A stretch of 64,000 nucleotides of DNA from NCBI GenBank assembly GCA_021733645.1, contig JAHREJ010000006.1, positions 1 through 64,000 on the forward strand. The letters run 5' to 3'. This DNA is from Bacillus subtilis subsp. subtilis (GTDB lineage: Bacteria > Pseudomonadota > Gammaproteobacteria > Xanthomonadales > Xanthomonadaceae). The notes beneath the pieces are model-generated. The model had not been told where the DNA came from and made no database searches. It worked only from the letters and a program-made list of their open reading frames with translations. This document shows positions 9,301 through 17,168 of this stretch, piece by piece (within the stretch, counting starts at the first letter, position 1; the number at the start of each line of letters is the position of its first letter). A program made the translations under genes and the position numbers.

Positions 9301-12064
9301 GGGGATGGTAGCCGCCAGTTCGGAGACCGGCCTGCTCGATCGCCCTGGCGGTATTTTCGTACGGCCGGTGCAGAACATGACCCACGAGGACCGCATTCTG
9401 TTGCAGGCGGTGGCACGGGTGGTGATCAGTGACGAGGACGGTACGCTGGCCGCGCAGGTGGGGCGCCAGCCCCTGCCCGCGCGACGGATCCCGGCACTGG
9501 TGCCGCAGGCCGTGCAGGAGGAAATGGCACTGTCGATGGAGGTGACGCCCGGGCTGCCCGCCGTCGCCGACCTGGGGGCCGACCCCGGACTGCCCCCGGG
9601 CGTCGGGCACGACGAAGAGGTGGACGACCCGTGGCCGTTCCTTCCATACCGTGGCGCCGGTCGATTCGACAACGGTACCGGCAGTTTCAGCGAGGACGGC
9701 CGAGAATACGTCGTGGTGGTCCGCGAAGGTGCCCCGACGCCGGCGCCCTGGGCCAACGTGATCGCCAACGCCCGCCTGGGCACGGTGGTCAGCGAGAGCG
9801 CGCCGGGCTACACGTGGTTCGAGAATGCGCACGAATTCCGCTTGACGCCCTGGCTCAACGATCCGGTATCGGACACGGGCGGCGAAGCCTTCTACGTGCG
9901 CGACGAGGACACCGGCCGTGTCTGGTCGCCGATGCCGCTGCCGTGCCGGGGCACCGGGGCGTACCGTACGCGCCACGGATTCGGCTACACGGTCTACGAG
10001 CATGTCGAAGACGGCATCGTCAGCGAGTTGTGGGTCTTCGTCGACGTCGACGCGCCGCTGAAGTTCTCGGTCCTGCGGCTGCACAACCTGTCGGGCAGGT
10101 CACGGCGGCTGTCGGCCATCGGCTACGTTGAATGGGTCATGGGTGACCTGCGCCCGAAGTCGCGCATGCACGTGGTCACCGAACGCGATCCGCAGACCGG
10201 GGCGCTGCTGGCGCGCAACAGCTACAGCAGCGAGTTCGGCGGCCGCATGGCCTTCTTCGACACCGATGCCGAGGGCTGCGGCTGGACCTGTGATCGCCTG
10301 GAGTTCATCGGCCGCAATGGCGGCCTGCACGCACCGGCGGCGCTGCGTCGCGAACGTCTGGATGCACGGGCAGGTGCGGGGCTGGACCCCTGCGCGGCGA
10401 TCCAGGTGCCGCTGGAGCTGGCGCCGGGCGACCGTAGTGAAACGACGTTCCGCCTGGGCGCCGGGCGCGACCGCGAGGAAACACTCGCGTTGGCACGGAG
10501 CCGTCAAGGCAATCACGAGGCAATCGATGCGCTGGACGCCGTGCGCATCCACTGGCGCAATGTGCTGGCCACGGTGCAGGTGCGCACGCCGGACCCGGCG
10601 TTGGACGCCCTGGCCAACGGCTGGCTGGTCTACCAGACCCTGGGCTGTCGCTACCTGGCGCGCAGTGGCTACTATCAGTCAGGCGGCGCGTTCGGCTTCC
10701 GCGACCAGCTGCAGGACGCGCTCGCCCTCGTACACGCTCGCCCGGACCTGACCCGCGAACACCTGCTGCTCTGCGCTGCACACCAGTTCACCGAAGGCGA
10801 TGTGATGCACTGGTGGCACCCTCCGCAGGGTCGCGGCGTGCGCACCCGCTGCTCGGACGATTATCTTTGGTTGCCTCAGGGCGCATGCCGCTACTGGGAG
10901 GTCACCGGCGACGCCAGCGTGCTGGACGAAGTGGTCGGCTTCATCGAGGGGCGCGCGGTGACACTGGAAGAGGAAGGCTATTACGACATGCCTACGCCTT
11001 CGGCACAGCGCGGCACACTGTATGCGCACTGCGTCCTCGCGCTCGAACGCGGTTGCCGCTTGCTCGGCGAGCGCGGTCTTCCGTTGATGGGTAGCGGCGA
11101 TTGGAACGACGGCATGAACCGTGTTGGCGACCAGCAGCGCGGTGAAAGTGTGTGGCTCGGATTCTTCCTGCATGACACGCTTCGCCGATTCATCGTGCTG
11201 GCCAACGCGCGGGGCGATGCACCCCGTGCGCAGTGGTGCCAACAACAGGCCGAACGCCTGCGTCAGAACCTGGAAGAACATGCCTGGGACGGGGCGTGGT
11301 ATCGCCGCGCCTGGTTCGACAACGGCACCCCGTTGGGCTCGGCGCAAAGCCAGGAATGCCGCATCGATTCGATCTCCCAGAGCTGGTCGGTACTGTCAGG
11401 CGCTGCCGCGCCTGAGCGTGCCCGGCAAGCACTGGATTCGCTCTACACGCATCTGGTGCGAAAGGACGCCAAGCTGATCCAGCTCCTGGATCCGCCCTTC
11501 GACCAGACTACGGAGGACCCCGGTTACATTCGTGGTTACGTACCGGGCGTGCGCGAGAACGGCGGCCAGTACACCCACGCGGCAGTGTGGGCGGCGATGG
11601 CATTCGCACAGGACGGAGATGCGGTGCGTGCCTGGGAGCTGGCCGGCATGATCAACCCCCTCAATCACACGCTGGATCCGGAGGCGGTCCAGACCTACCG
11701 CGTCGAACCCTACGTGTTGGCAGCCGATGTATACGCCGTGTCCCCGCACGTCGGGCGAGGCGGCTGGACGTGGTACACCGGTTCGGCCGGCTGGATGTAT
11801 CGCCTGCTGGTGGAATCCCTGCTCGGCATACGTCGCCAAGGCGATCGTCTGTCGCTCGCACCTTGCCTGCCCGACCACTGGCCGTCTTTCGAATTGAGCT
11901 ACCGCTTCGGCCGCAGCCGCTATGAGTTCGTGGTGACCCGCAATGCGCAGGGGCAACCTACGCTGCATGTGGACGGCCTGTTGCAGCCGGACCTCACCGT
12001 CCTGCTCCGCGACGACGGCCATCACTACCGTGTCGCGCTTGACCTGGGTGCGCCCCCGGGATGA
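3353..12064 (+). CDS. ndvB: Cyclic beta-1,2-glucan synthetase (NdvB/Cgs family)
   Basis: This giant inner-membrane enzyme builds and cyclises beta-glucans from UDP-glucose for the periplasm. At 2903 residues it matches the family (about 2830-2870). Membrane segments lie near residues 425-480 and 825-870, flanking a family-84 glycosyltransferase domain with the DADTQLP motif near residue 637 and the ARWIRGDWQ motif near 785. A glycoamylase-like domain follows (LSIGYNVDDHRLDNSFYD near 1313, HHQGMG near 1515). The C-terminal family-94 phosphorylase-like domain carries GSGDWNDGMN near 2581, with the catalytic Asp, and sets chain length. The ATG at 3353 was taken as start; its ribosome-binding site is weak. 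The stop overlaps the next gene as ATGA. A collapsed second copy of this locus lies upstream at 1197-1737. Confidence 0.92.
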   Translation: MPHFRRLFGRWLRLRRLVRWRWRERQASVPAIEATEGPLRAALYSVEQMEVYGRALARQHRVRTRPGSERLLDRLQANERVLEDANTLLSSVVREQRPVTPAGEWLLDNYYLIEEQIQTARRHLPRGYSRQLPSLASGPSAGLPRVYELSMQAIAHGDGRIDADTLGRFIASYQSLAPLSLGELWAVPIMLRLALLENLRRMAARVMRDGTDRRLAAQWADNLNRAASDTPTDVVLVVADMARSSPPLTGAFIAELTRSLQGRGGAWAMPIAWLEQWAAAAGQRIDELVAAEGQQQAADQVSIGNSIGSLRFLSTMDWRTFVEDMSVVEQRLREDPLGVYPQMDFGTRDAYRHVVEKIARGSRVAEERVATIALDLARAATPLDGARTHVGYWLVGEGLHSTVEAVADAAPRHRKARGLAHRVPLALYLLPIALLAVLATNGLLATGSGAIPVWLAALFGLLVFSELGIVLVNWTATVLVAPRPLPRLDFSKGIPAACATVVAVPSMLSSIDGIDILVEALEVRFLANRDPQLRFVLLTDFLDAAAAAAPTDDTLLAHAAARIEALNDRYASERGDRFHLLHRPRQWNPGEGVWMGHERKRGKLAALNALLRQGDAAAFMRIVGDAAALIGIRYVITLDADTQLPRDAARAFVATLAHPLNRPRFDPTLQRVVEGYGILQPSVGTSLGRRRTSRFARMFGSEPGIDPYTRMVSDVYQDLFDEGSFVGKGIYDVEAFEHALEGRLPENRILSHDLLEGCYARAGLVSDVRLYEDYPERYAADAKRRARWIRGDWQLLPWLMPWTPRPGSGWERNRLSLLARGKLLDNLRRSLVPIAALVLLVAGWLYAENPGGWTAWVLALWFAPPLIGMLRDALSVPDDTPLEAHYIMVGRGTLQSLLRAATQVACLPYEALLAGGAVLRTLWRMAITRRHLLQWNPSSEVERRLGGDRGAEWRVMAPASLLALALTAVVASVGPHALPVALPLLLAWTFAPALMAWLGRPPAASVAELSVTQRAFLGRLARRTWSFFQAWVREQDHWLPPDNIQEHPTLVVARRTSPTNIGLSLLANLSAWDFGYLQQGAVAARTALTFDTLDQLPRHRGHFLNWYDTETLAPLPPRYVSTVDSGNLAGHLLTLRQGLLALVDAPVLAPHTFDGLADTLGVLEEERQRHRPDDAPLGGALNHLRQRLASTRTDRPRGTAQLLARLQELVGLADAVLAQWPAPPSPEDGELHWPALFAAECHAAQASLADLPADAGADVEAPVPSLRQLAALPGTAGADARARIEQLQDLAHRAGQFSLMEYGFLFYRTRNLLSIGYNVDDHRLDNSFYDLLASEARLSAFVAIAQGQLAQESWFALGRMLTEVNGTPTLLSWSGSMFEYLMPQLVMPSYPDTLLDQTARHAVEAQIVYGRTLNLPWGVSESGYNAVDARLNYQYRAFGVPGLGLKRGLGQDRVIAPYASMMALMVAPEAACQNLQALEGLGFSGRFGMYEAIDYTPARVPPGQDHVLLRSFMAHHQGMGLLSLDYLLRDQPMQRRFVADVEFQATLLLLQERIPRIGVFHPHEVEALGEHSALAEDETSLRVLRDPGGPRPEVQLLSNGRYHGMLTHAGGGYSRHGDLALTRWREDGTTDAWGSFCYLRDVDSGEFWSAAYQPTCVAMDNYEAIFSDAKAEFRGARRGCESHLQVAISAEDDIELRRLRLTNRSRRQRTVEITTYAEVVLAPAASDDAHPAFSNLFVQSEILAAKQAVLCTRRPRSHDEVPPWMFHLVAVHDAEVVAISYETDRARFLGRGNTPRTPQALITDTDLSGTDGSVLDPIVAIRVRVVLEPEQTVQLDMVYGIGADRPGCEALVDKYRDRRLADRVFDLSWTHSQVVRRQINASQAEASLYERLASHVLYANPLLRAGAAVLQQNQRGQSGLWGHAISGDLPIVLLKVTDAENVELVRQLVQAHAYWRQKGLNTDLVIWNDSKAGYRQELQDQILGMVAASSETGLLDRPGGIFVRPVQNMTHEDRILLQAVARVVISDEDGTLAAQVGRQPLPARRIPALVPQAVQEEMALSMEVTPGLPAVADLGADPGLPPGVGHDEEVDDPWPFLPYRGAGRFDNGTGSFSEDGREYVVVVREGAPTPAPWANVIANARLGTVVSESAPGYTWFENAHEFRLTPWLNDPVSDTGGEAFYVRDEDTGRVWSPMPLPCRGTGAYRTRHGFGYTVYEHVEDGIVSELWVFVDVDAPLKFSVLRLHNLSGRSRRLSAIGYVEWVMGDLRPKSRMHVVTERDPQTGALLARNSYSSEFGGRMAFFDTDAEGCGWTCDRLEFIGRNGGLHAPAALRRERLDARAGAGLDPCAAIQVPLELAPGDRSETTFRLGAGRDREETLALARSRQGNHEAIDALDAVRIHWRNVLATVQVRTPDPALDALANGWLVYQTLGCRYLARSGYYQSGGAFGFRDQLQDALALVHARPDLTREHLLLCAAHQFTEGDVMHWWHPPQGRGVRTRCSDDYLWLPQGACRYWEVTGDASVLDEVVGFIEGRAVTLEEEGYYDMPTPSAQRGTLYAHCVLALERGCRLLGERGLPLMGSGDWNDGMNRVGDQQRGESVWLGFFLHDTLRRFIVLANARGDAPRAQWCQQQAERLRQNLEEHAWDGAWYRRAWFDNGTPLGSAQSQECRIDSISQSWSVLSGAAAPERARQALDSLYTHLVRKDAKLIQLLDPPFDQTTEDPGYIRGYVPGVRENGGQYTHAAVWAAMAFAQDGDAVRAWELAGMINPLNHTLDPEAVQTYRVEPYVLAADVYAVSPHVGRGGWTWYTGSAGWMYRLLVESLLGIRRQGDRLSLAPCLPDHWPSFELSYRFGRSRYEFVVTRNAQGQPTLHVDGLLQPDLTVLLRDDGHHYRVALDLGAPPG

Positions 12065-12321
12065 ACGTGCGCCCCGAAATACAGGTACAGCTTGATGCGC
12101 TGGCCGACATGCTGGCCCACTGGCTGGCGCAGGTGCGCCATCCGGCGCAGTTCTGGCCGCAGTTTGAAATGCTGGCTGCAGAGATTCTGGACCAATGCGC
12201 GCACACGGAGAGGGACCACGTGCGCGCGCACATCCGCGCCATGCTCAAACGCCACGCGCTGGCGCTCCCGCCCTGGCACGAACGTGACGACAGTCTGCCG
12301 CCGAGGAAGCCAGGCCAGTGA
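12061..12321 (+). CDS. Small unknown protein coupled to ndvB
   Basis: This 86-residue, mostly helical protein has the conserved-looking core HWLAQVRHPAQFWPQFE and a basic C-terminus. It lacks a signal peptide or membrane segment, so it should be cytoplasmic. Its ATG sits inside the ndvB stop (ATGA), a strong sign of translational coupling and a linked role in glucan synthesis. The same pair order is preserved in the decayed copy at 1197-1737, so the two genes travelled together. I do not recognise the family; a regulator or chaperone of the synthase is a guess. Confidence 0.7.
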   Translation: MNVRPEIQVQLDALADMLAHWLAQVRHPAQFWPQFEMLAAEILDQCAHTERDHVRAHIRAMLKRHALALPPWHERDDSLPPRKPGQ

Positions 12322-12654
12322 CGCCAGCACGATCGCAGGGGGCCCGCGGGAAGGCGCTGTCGTCGTGTCTTCAGGGCGGAGTTCCTGGACAGGCGCTGCC
12401 CATTGGTCCCAGCAACGCACATCCTGTTTCAGTTCGGTGCCAACGCAGCGCAACCCGGTGCACACCTTTGTTTTCCATACGGATTTTTCAGGGGCGTTGA
12501 TCAGGGCGGTGGCATCCACCGCCCACGCCGCTGCCGCCGTCCCTCCCCCGGGTACGCGTCAGCGACAACTAGACGCCGCTCCCATGACTCTGGTGGCTTG
12601 CGGTCCCGGCAGTCGGCCCCTGACCATGCATCGGTTGCCCTTGCGGATTCACCG
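12322..12654. other. Intergenic stretch before the AraC-type gene
   Basis: This 333-base gap holds no convincing gene. The frame of the regulator stays open upstream to 12403, but that extension is low-complexity and lacks protein-like character. A GC-rich hairpin (GGGCGGTGG / CCACCGCCC) lies near 12512-12533 without a T run. It may end the ndvB transcript inefficiently or reflect local base composition. Confidence 0.4.
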
Positions 12655-13836
12655 ATGACCCCGTTCACCACCCTGGAGTTCGCCGCACAGTCCATTACCG
12701 TCGGGATCACCGCCTTGACTGCGGCGCTGGCGCTCCGCACCGATACGCGCACGAGCCGCCTGCTCGCCGCATTCTTCGGAACGTTCGGGCTGTCGGTGCT
12801 TGCCAGTACCGTGCTTACCGGGTGGCGCGAATGGCTTCCGGATCCTGCCATTGGCTGGGTCCAGGTGATCAATGTGGTGCCGGTCTATCTCACCGGCCCG
12901 TTGCTGTACGCCTACACGTCAAGCCTGCTGCCGGGCAGTTCCACCCGACGGCAAGGTATCGTGACCTGGCATTTCCTGCCGTCCGTTCTGGTCGGGGCGT
13001 TCATGCTCGCGCTTGCGCTCTGGCCCGCGCTCGTCGCATCGGGCTGGGTCGCCTTGGTCCTGCAGGTGGTCATCCATGCCTGGGTCGCCAGTACGGTGCC
13101 CTATCTCGCGTTTTCGGCCTGGCGGCTGCGCGATGCGCCACGCCGCCTCGAAGATGTTTCCGCAGACGAGGCCAGCCTGCGTGTCACCTGGCTTCGGCAT
13201 CTGATCACGGTGATCGCCGTACTGTGGCTTATCGTTGGCCTTGAACGGGCCACCGTCGTCCTCAGCGCCCGAACCTGGCAGTGGCCCAGCGCGGTACTGG
13301 CTGTGGTCATGATTGTTGTCACGTATCTGCTCGCCTGGGGCGGGCTGCGCCTAGGCGTGCTGATCCCGGCGGGTTTGCTCGATCAGCAGGAGCCGCCGGC
13401 CGGCTTGCCCGACCCCGCCGATCCGGCCGCCCGCTACGCCCGGTCGGGCCTGAGCGAATCCGAACGCGCGCAGATCGCGACCGACCTCGGCACGCTCATG
13501 CGCGAACAGCGCCCGCACAGCGACAGCCAGCTGGACCTGAACCGGCTCAGCGAGCGTAGCGGTTGGCCACCCCACTACATTTCCCAGGCGCTGAACCAGC
13601 AGCTTGGGCAGAACTTCTTCGAGTTCGTCAACAGCTTCCGCATTGCCGATGCCGAACGCTGCCTGGCCGATGGCAGCGATCAGCGTTCGGTTCTCGACAT
13701 CGCCCTGGCCTGCGGCTTTGGCAGCAAGTCGACCTTCAACATGGTCTTCAAACGCATGACCGGCCTGACCCCCACGGCGTTCCGCCGCCGCGCGATGGCG
13801 TCCGATCCCGCAGGAGCGCACCCGCCGATCGTCTGA
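12655..13836 (+). CDS. AraC-family transcriptional regulator with membrane N-terminus
   Basis: The 393-residue product starts MTPFTTLEF at 12655. The N-terminal 230 residues hold about seven hydrophobic helices, a sensor-like membrane half seen in a subgroup of AraC regulators. A linker follows. The C-terminal 100 residues are a double helix-turn-helix AraC domain, with HYISQALNQQLGQNFFEFVN and then DIALACGFGSKSTFNMVFKR and the ending LTPTAFRRR. The protein probably senses an envelope or external compound and controls the coupled amidohydrolase and dipeptidase-like genes that follow 87 bases downstream on the same strand. The target is inferred from position alone. Confidence 0.85.
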   Translation: MTPFTTLEFAAQSITVGITALTAALALRTDTRTSRLLAAFFGTFGLSVLASTVLTGWREWLPDPAIGWVQVINVVPVYLTGPLLYAYTSSLLPGSSTRRQGIVTWHFLPSVLVGAFMLALALWPALVASGWVALVLQVVIHAWVASTVPYLAFSAWRLRDAPRRLEDVSADEASLRVTWLRHLITVIAVLWLIVGLERATVVLSARTWQWPSAVLAVVMIVVTYLLAWGGLRLGVLIPAGLLDQQEPPAGLPDPADPAARYARSGLSESERAQIATDLGTLMREQRPHSDSQLDLNRLSERSGWPPHYISQALNQQLGQNFFEFVNSFRIADAERCLADGSDQRSVLDIALACGFGSKSTFNMVFKRMTGLTPTAFRRRAMASDPAGAHPPIV

Positions 13837-13923
13837 CCCCACCGGCTCGGACGCCAGCCCCCCTGTTCCCTGCCAGCCTGCGCCTTCGGTCGGCACAACC
13901 GGTGCCGGCGTCGAGGGAATCCC

Positions 13924-15939
13924 ATGCATAAGCTTCCTGTTTGGCTGTTGCTGCTGGCCGCCATGACCGCGCATGCGGCCGGTGCGCGTGAAGATCACGT
14001 CCTGCTGCAAGGCAATAACGCCGGCAAGCAGATCGTCACGGCGGTGGGCACCGACCGTACGCGCGTGGAATACCACTACAACGATCGCGGCCGCGGCGAC
14101 GAGATAAAGGCGCAGTGGCGCCTGGACGGCAATGGGCTGCTGGTCGAGTACCAGGCACGCGGCAAGAACTACACCAAGGCCAAGGTCGACGAGACCTTCG
14201 CGTTACGCGACGGCCGGGCGCGCTGGAACAATGCCAGCGAGCAAGGTGACCAGGCCCTGCCCTCGCCCGCCTTCTTCATGCCGATTTCGGCACCTCCGGA
14301 AATGCAGGGGGTGCTGGCCCGTGCGCTGCTGAAGGCGCCCGGCCAGCGCCTGGCCTTGCTGCCCTCCGGGGAGGCCCGCGTGGAAAGCGCCGGCACGCTG
14401 CGTGTCCAGGGCCAACACGGGCCGGTGGAATTGAGCCACTACCGCATGAGCGGGCTCGGCTTCACCCCCGCATCGGTATGGCTGCATGCCGATGGCAGCA
14501 CCGCCGCGGTGACCTATGCCTCAGGTTGGGTCGCCGTCCTGCCGGAGGAACTCAAGCCCAGCCTGCCGCAGATCGTGGCCGCCCAGGAGCGCGCCGATGC
14601 CGAATGGTCGGCCAGGCTGGCGCGCGACCTCACCCACCAGCCCAAAGGGCCGCTGCTGATCCGCAACGCGCGGGTATTCGATCCGCGCGATCTGGCCGCC
14701 ACCCCGGGCACCAGCGTACTGGTCGAGGGCGAGCGCATCATCCGGGTTGCCGCCGATGCGCTGATCGAGGCCCCCGCCAATGCGGAAGTCATCGATGCCA
14801 ACGGTCGCTTCCTGCTGCCGGGGCTGTGGGACGTGCACAAGCATTACGCCGAAGCCGATGGCCCACTGGATATCGCCGGCGGCGTCACCAGCAGCCGTGA
14901 CCTGGCCAACAACACCGACAACTTCATCGCGCGGGTCAAGCGGTTCGACGCCGGCACCGAGATCGGCCCGCGGGTGTCGATGGCCGGCTTCATCGACGGG
15001 CCGGGGCCGTATGCCGGGCCGACCAGGATGCTGGTCAGTACGCCCGAAGAGGCGCGCAAGGCGGTGGACTGGTACGCCGACCACGGCTATGTGCAGATCA
15101 AGACCTATTCTTCGCTCAAGCCCGAGCTGTTTCCGGTGATCGCCGACCGCGCCCACGCGCGCGGGTTGCGGGTCAGCGGCCATGTGCCGGCCTTCGTCTC
15201 GGCGCAGCAATTCGTCGAAGGCGGTGCCGATGAGATCCAGCACATCAACTTCATCTTCCTCAACTTCATGTATCCACGCGTGCAGGAAACGCGCAACATG
15301 AAGCGGCTGACGGAAATCGGCGAGCATGCCTACGAGTACACCCCGGAACAGCCGCAGGTGCGCGACTTCATCGCGTTCCTGAAGCGCCACCACACCGTGC
15401 TGGACCCTACCCTGGCCGTGTTCGAGGATCTGTCCGGCGACCCCAACGACCCGGTGCCGCCGGGCCTGCGCCCGATTGCCGCCCGGCTGCCGCCGCAGGT
15501 GCAGCGCGATTTCGGCTTCGGTGCCCTGCCCGTGCCGAAAGCCCACGAGGATGCCTATGCCAAGGCGTTCCCGGCGCTGATGCGCATGGTCAAAGCGCTC
15601 CACGATGGCGGCGTCACCCTCATGCCCGGCACCGACGGCCTTGCCGGCTACCTGCTGCACGCCGAACTGGAGATCTACGCCCGTGCCGGCATTCCCAATG
15701 CCGAGGTGCTGCGCCTGGCGACGCTGACGCCGGCCCAGGTGATGGGCGTGGACAAGGACCGCGGCGTGATCGCGCCGGGCAAGCTGGCCGACATGGTATT
15801 GGTCGATGGCGATCCGCTTAGCGACATGCGCGATATCCGCAACGTGGACGTGGTGTTGAAGGGCGGCAAGGTCTTCGATCCGGCCGCGATCGAGCAGGCG
15901 CTGGGCATCCAGCCGCGCAAGCCGGTGCAGGCGCGATGA
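13924..15939 (+). CDS. Secreted amidohydrolase-family protein
   Basis: This 671-residue metal-dependent hydrolase carries a classical signal peptide (LPVWLLLLAAMTAHAAGA) and is likely periplasmic. Residues 30-230 form an extra N-terminal beta-rich region. The amidohydrolase barrel begins near residue 245 (LIRNARVFDP). The metal-binding HxH is in LPGLWDVHKHYAE near residues 305-307, a further His is in SGHVP near 420, and the catalytic Asp is in PGTDGLAGY near 571. The typical small end domain reads GVIAPGKLADMVLVDGDPL. It belongs to the imidazolonepropionase/prolidase-like subgroup; the substrate is unknown. The stop overlaps the next gene as ATGA, so it acts with a dipeptidase-like partner, perhaps in breaking down small peptides or modified amino acids. 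Confidence 0.85.
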   Translation: MHKLPVWLLLLAAMTAHAAGAREDHVLLQGNNAGKQIVTAVGTDRTRVEYHYNDRGRGDEIKAQWRLDGNGLLVEYQARGKNYTKAKVDETFALRDGRARWNNASEQGDQALPSPAFFMPISAPPEMQGVLARALLKAPGQRLALLPSGEARVESAGTLRVQGQHGPVELSHYRMSGLGFTPASVWLHADGSTAAVTYASGWVAVLPEELKPSLPQIVAAQERADAEWSARLARDLTHQPKGPLLIRNARVFDPRDLAATPGTSVLVEGERIIRVAADALIEAPANAEVIDANGRFLLPGLWDVHKHYAEADGPLDIAGGVTSSRDLANNTDNFIARVKRFDAGTEIGPRVSMAGFIDGPGPYAGPTRMLVSTPEEARKAVDWYADHGYVQIKTYSSLKPELFPVIADRAHARGLRVSGHVPAFVSAQQFVEGGADEIQHINFIFLNFMYPRVQETRNMKRLTEIGEHAYEYTPEQPQVRDFIAFLKRHHTVLDPTLAVFEDLSGDPNDPVPPGLRPIAARLPPQVQRDFGFGALPVPKAHEDAYAKAFPALMRMVKALHDGGVTLMPGTDGLAGYLLHAELEIYARAGIPNAEVLRLATLTPAQVMGVDKDRGVIAPGKLADMVLVDGDPLSDMRDIRNVDVVLKGGKVFDPAAIEQALGIQPRKPVQAR

Positions 15940-17129
15940 GCATTCCCGCTGGCGCGGCCAGCACCGACGCGGCCTTGGCCACGCCTTCGCGCCGGCGCTT
16001 CCTGGGCGCCTGCGCACTCGGCGCCGCCAGTGCCGTGCTGGTGCCGACGTTGGCCGGCGCGGCCACTCCGGCAGCAACCACTGGCCCGCAATGGCCCGGC
16101 TACCGGCGCGCCACGGTGATCGACACCCTCAACGGCGGGCCGCTCGATCCGGAGAGCACGCTCGAATACGCCCCGCTCAACGCGCGTGCGTTGGCCGACG
16201 CACGCGCTTCGGGGCTGACTGCCTGCAACGTCACGGTCAGCGGGGTCGGCAGCTATCTCAACGACTATGCGTTGACGATGCGCGCCATCGCCTACTGGAA
16301 CGGGCAACTGGCACGCCACGGCCAGGACTTGAGCCTGGTGCGGACCGGTGCGGACCTGGTCGATGCCAAGCGTAGCGGGCACCTTGGCCTGATCTACGGC
16401 TTCCAGGATTCCACCCCGTTCGGCGAGGACCTCGAGCGCTTCGAGACCTTTCACGGGCTCGGGGTGCGCATTTACCAGCTCACCTACAACCGGCGCAATC
16501 TGGTCGGGGATGGCTGCCTGGAGCCCGCCAATGCGGGGCTGAGTCGATTCGGTCGCGCGTTGATCGAGACGTTCGACGCCGGGCGTGCACTGGTCGATCT
16601 CTCCCACAGCGGCCAGCGCACCGCGCTGGAGGCGATCGCTGCGTCCACGCACCCGGTCACGATCAGCCACACCGGCTGCGCCGCCCTGGTCGACCGCCCC
16701 CGCAACAAGACCGACGAGGAGCTGCGCCGGCTGGCCGAACGGGGCGGTGTTGCCGGTATCTACCTGATGCCCTTCCTGCGCCGGGAAGGACAGCCGACAT
16801 CGGCCGATCTGATCGCCCATATCGAACACGCGATCAAGGTCTGTGGGGAAGACCACGTCAGTCTCGGCTCCGATGGCATCATCTCGCCGATTGATCCCAC
16901 CCCGGAGTATCGCGCCGCGTTCCGCGCATTTGTCGAGGACCGCGTCAAACGTGGCATCGCCGCACCAGGGGAAAGCGCGGAGGTGGTCAATTTCCTGCCC
17001 GACCTCAATCAGCCCGATCGCTTCGACCGCCTGGCCTTTCTGCTGTCCAAGCGCGGGCATCGTGATGCGCGTATCGAGAAGATCCTGGGAGGCAACTTCG
17101 CGCGTCTTTTTACCGAGGTATGTGGGTAA
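15936..17129 (+). CDS. Tat-exported M19 (membrane dipeptidase-like) protein
   Basis: The product has 397 residues with a twin-arginine signal (SRRRFLGACALGAA, then AGAA), so it is exported folded. The body fits peptidase family M19: LGVRIYQLTYNRRN, VDLSHSGQRT, HPVTISHTG, RPRNKTDEELRRLA and DHVSLGSDG are in order. Two classical zinc ligands look changed. The usual HxD near the start is replaced by DTLNGG, and the bridging Glu is a Gln in GFQD. Such GFQ-type members are common in proteobacteria, but their chemistry may differ from true dipeptidases. The start overlaps the amidohydrolase stop (ATGA), so the two are coupled. A short hairpin built on CTGCGCAG follows the stop, between this gene and the convergent porin remnant. 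Confidence 0.8.
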   Translation: MSIPAGAASTDAALATPSRRRFLGACALGAASAVLVPTLAGAATPAATTGPQWPGYRRATVIDTLNGGPLDPESTLEYAPLNARALADARASGLTACNVTVSGVGSYLNDYALTMRAIAYWNGQLARHGQDLSLVRTGADLVDAKRSGHLGLIYGFQDSTPFGEDLERFETFHGLGVRIYQLTYNRRNLVGDGCLEPANAGLSRFGRALIETFDAGRALVDLSHSGQRTALEAIAASTHPVTISHTGCAALVDRPRNKTDEELRRLAERGGVAGIYLMPFLRREGQPTSADLIAHIEHAIKVCGEDHVSLGSDGIISPIDPTPEYRAAFRAFVEDRVKRGIAAPGESAEVVNFLPDLNQPDRFDRLAFLLSKRGHRDARIEKILGGNFARLFTEVCG

Positions 17130-17168
17130 ACGCTGCCCGCCTGCGCAGGAACGCCTGCGCAGACCAGG

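Noticed and set aside
7784..10084. Second long antisense frame (766 codons) in ndvB
   Set aside because: Same reasons; its composition mirrors the codon bias of the sense gene.
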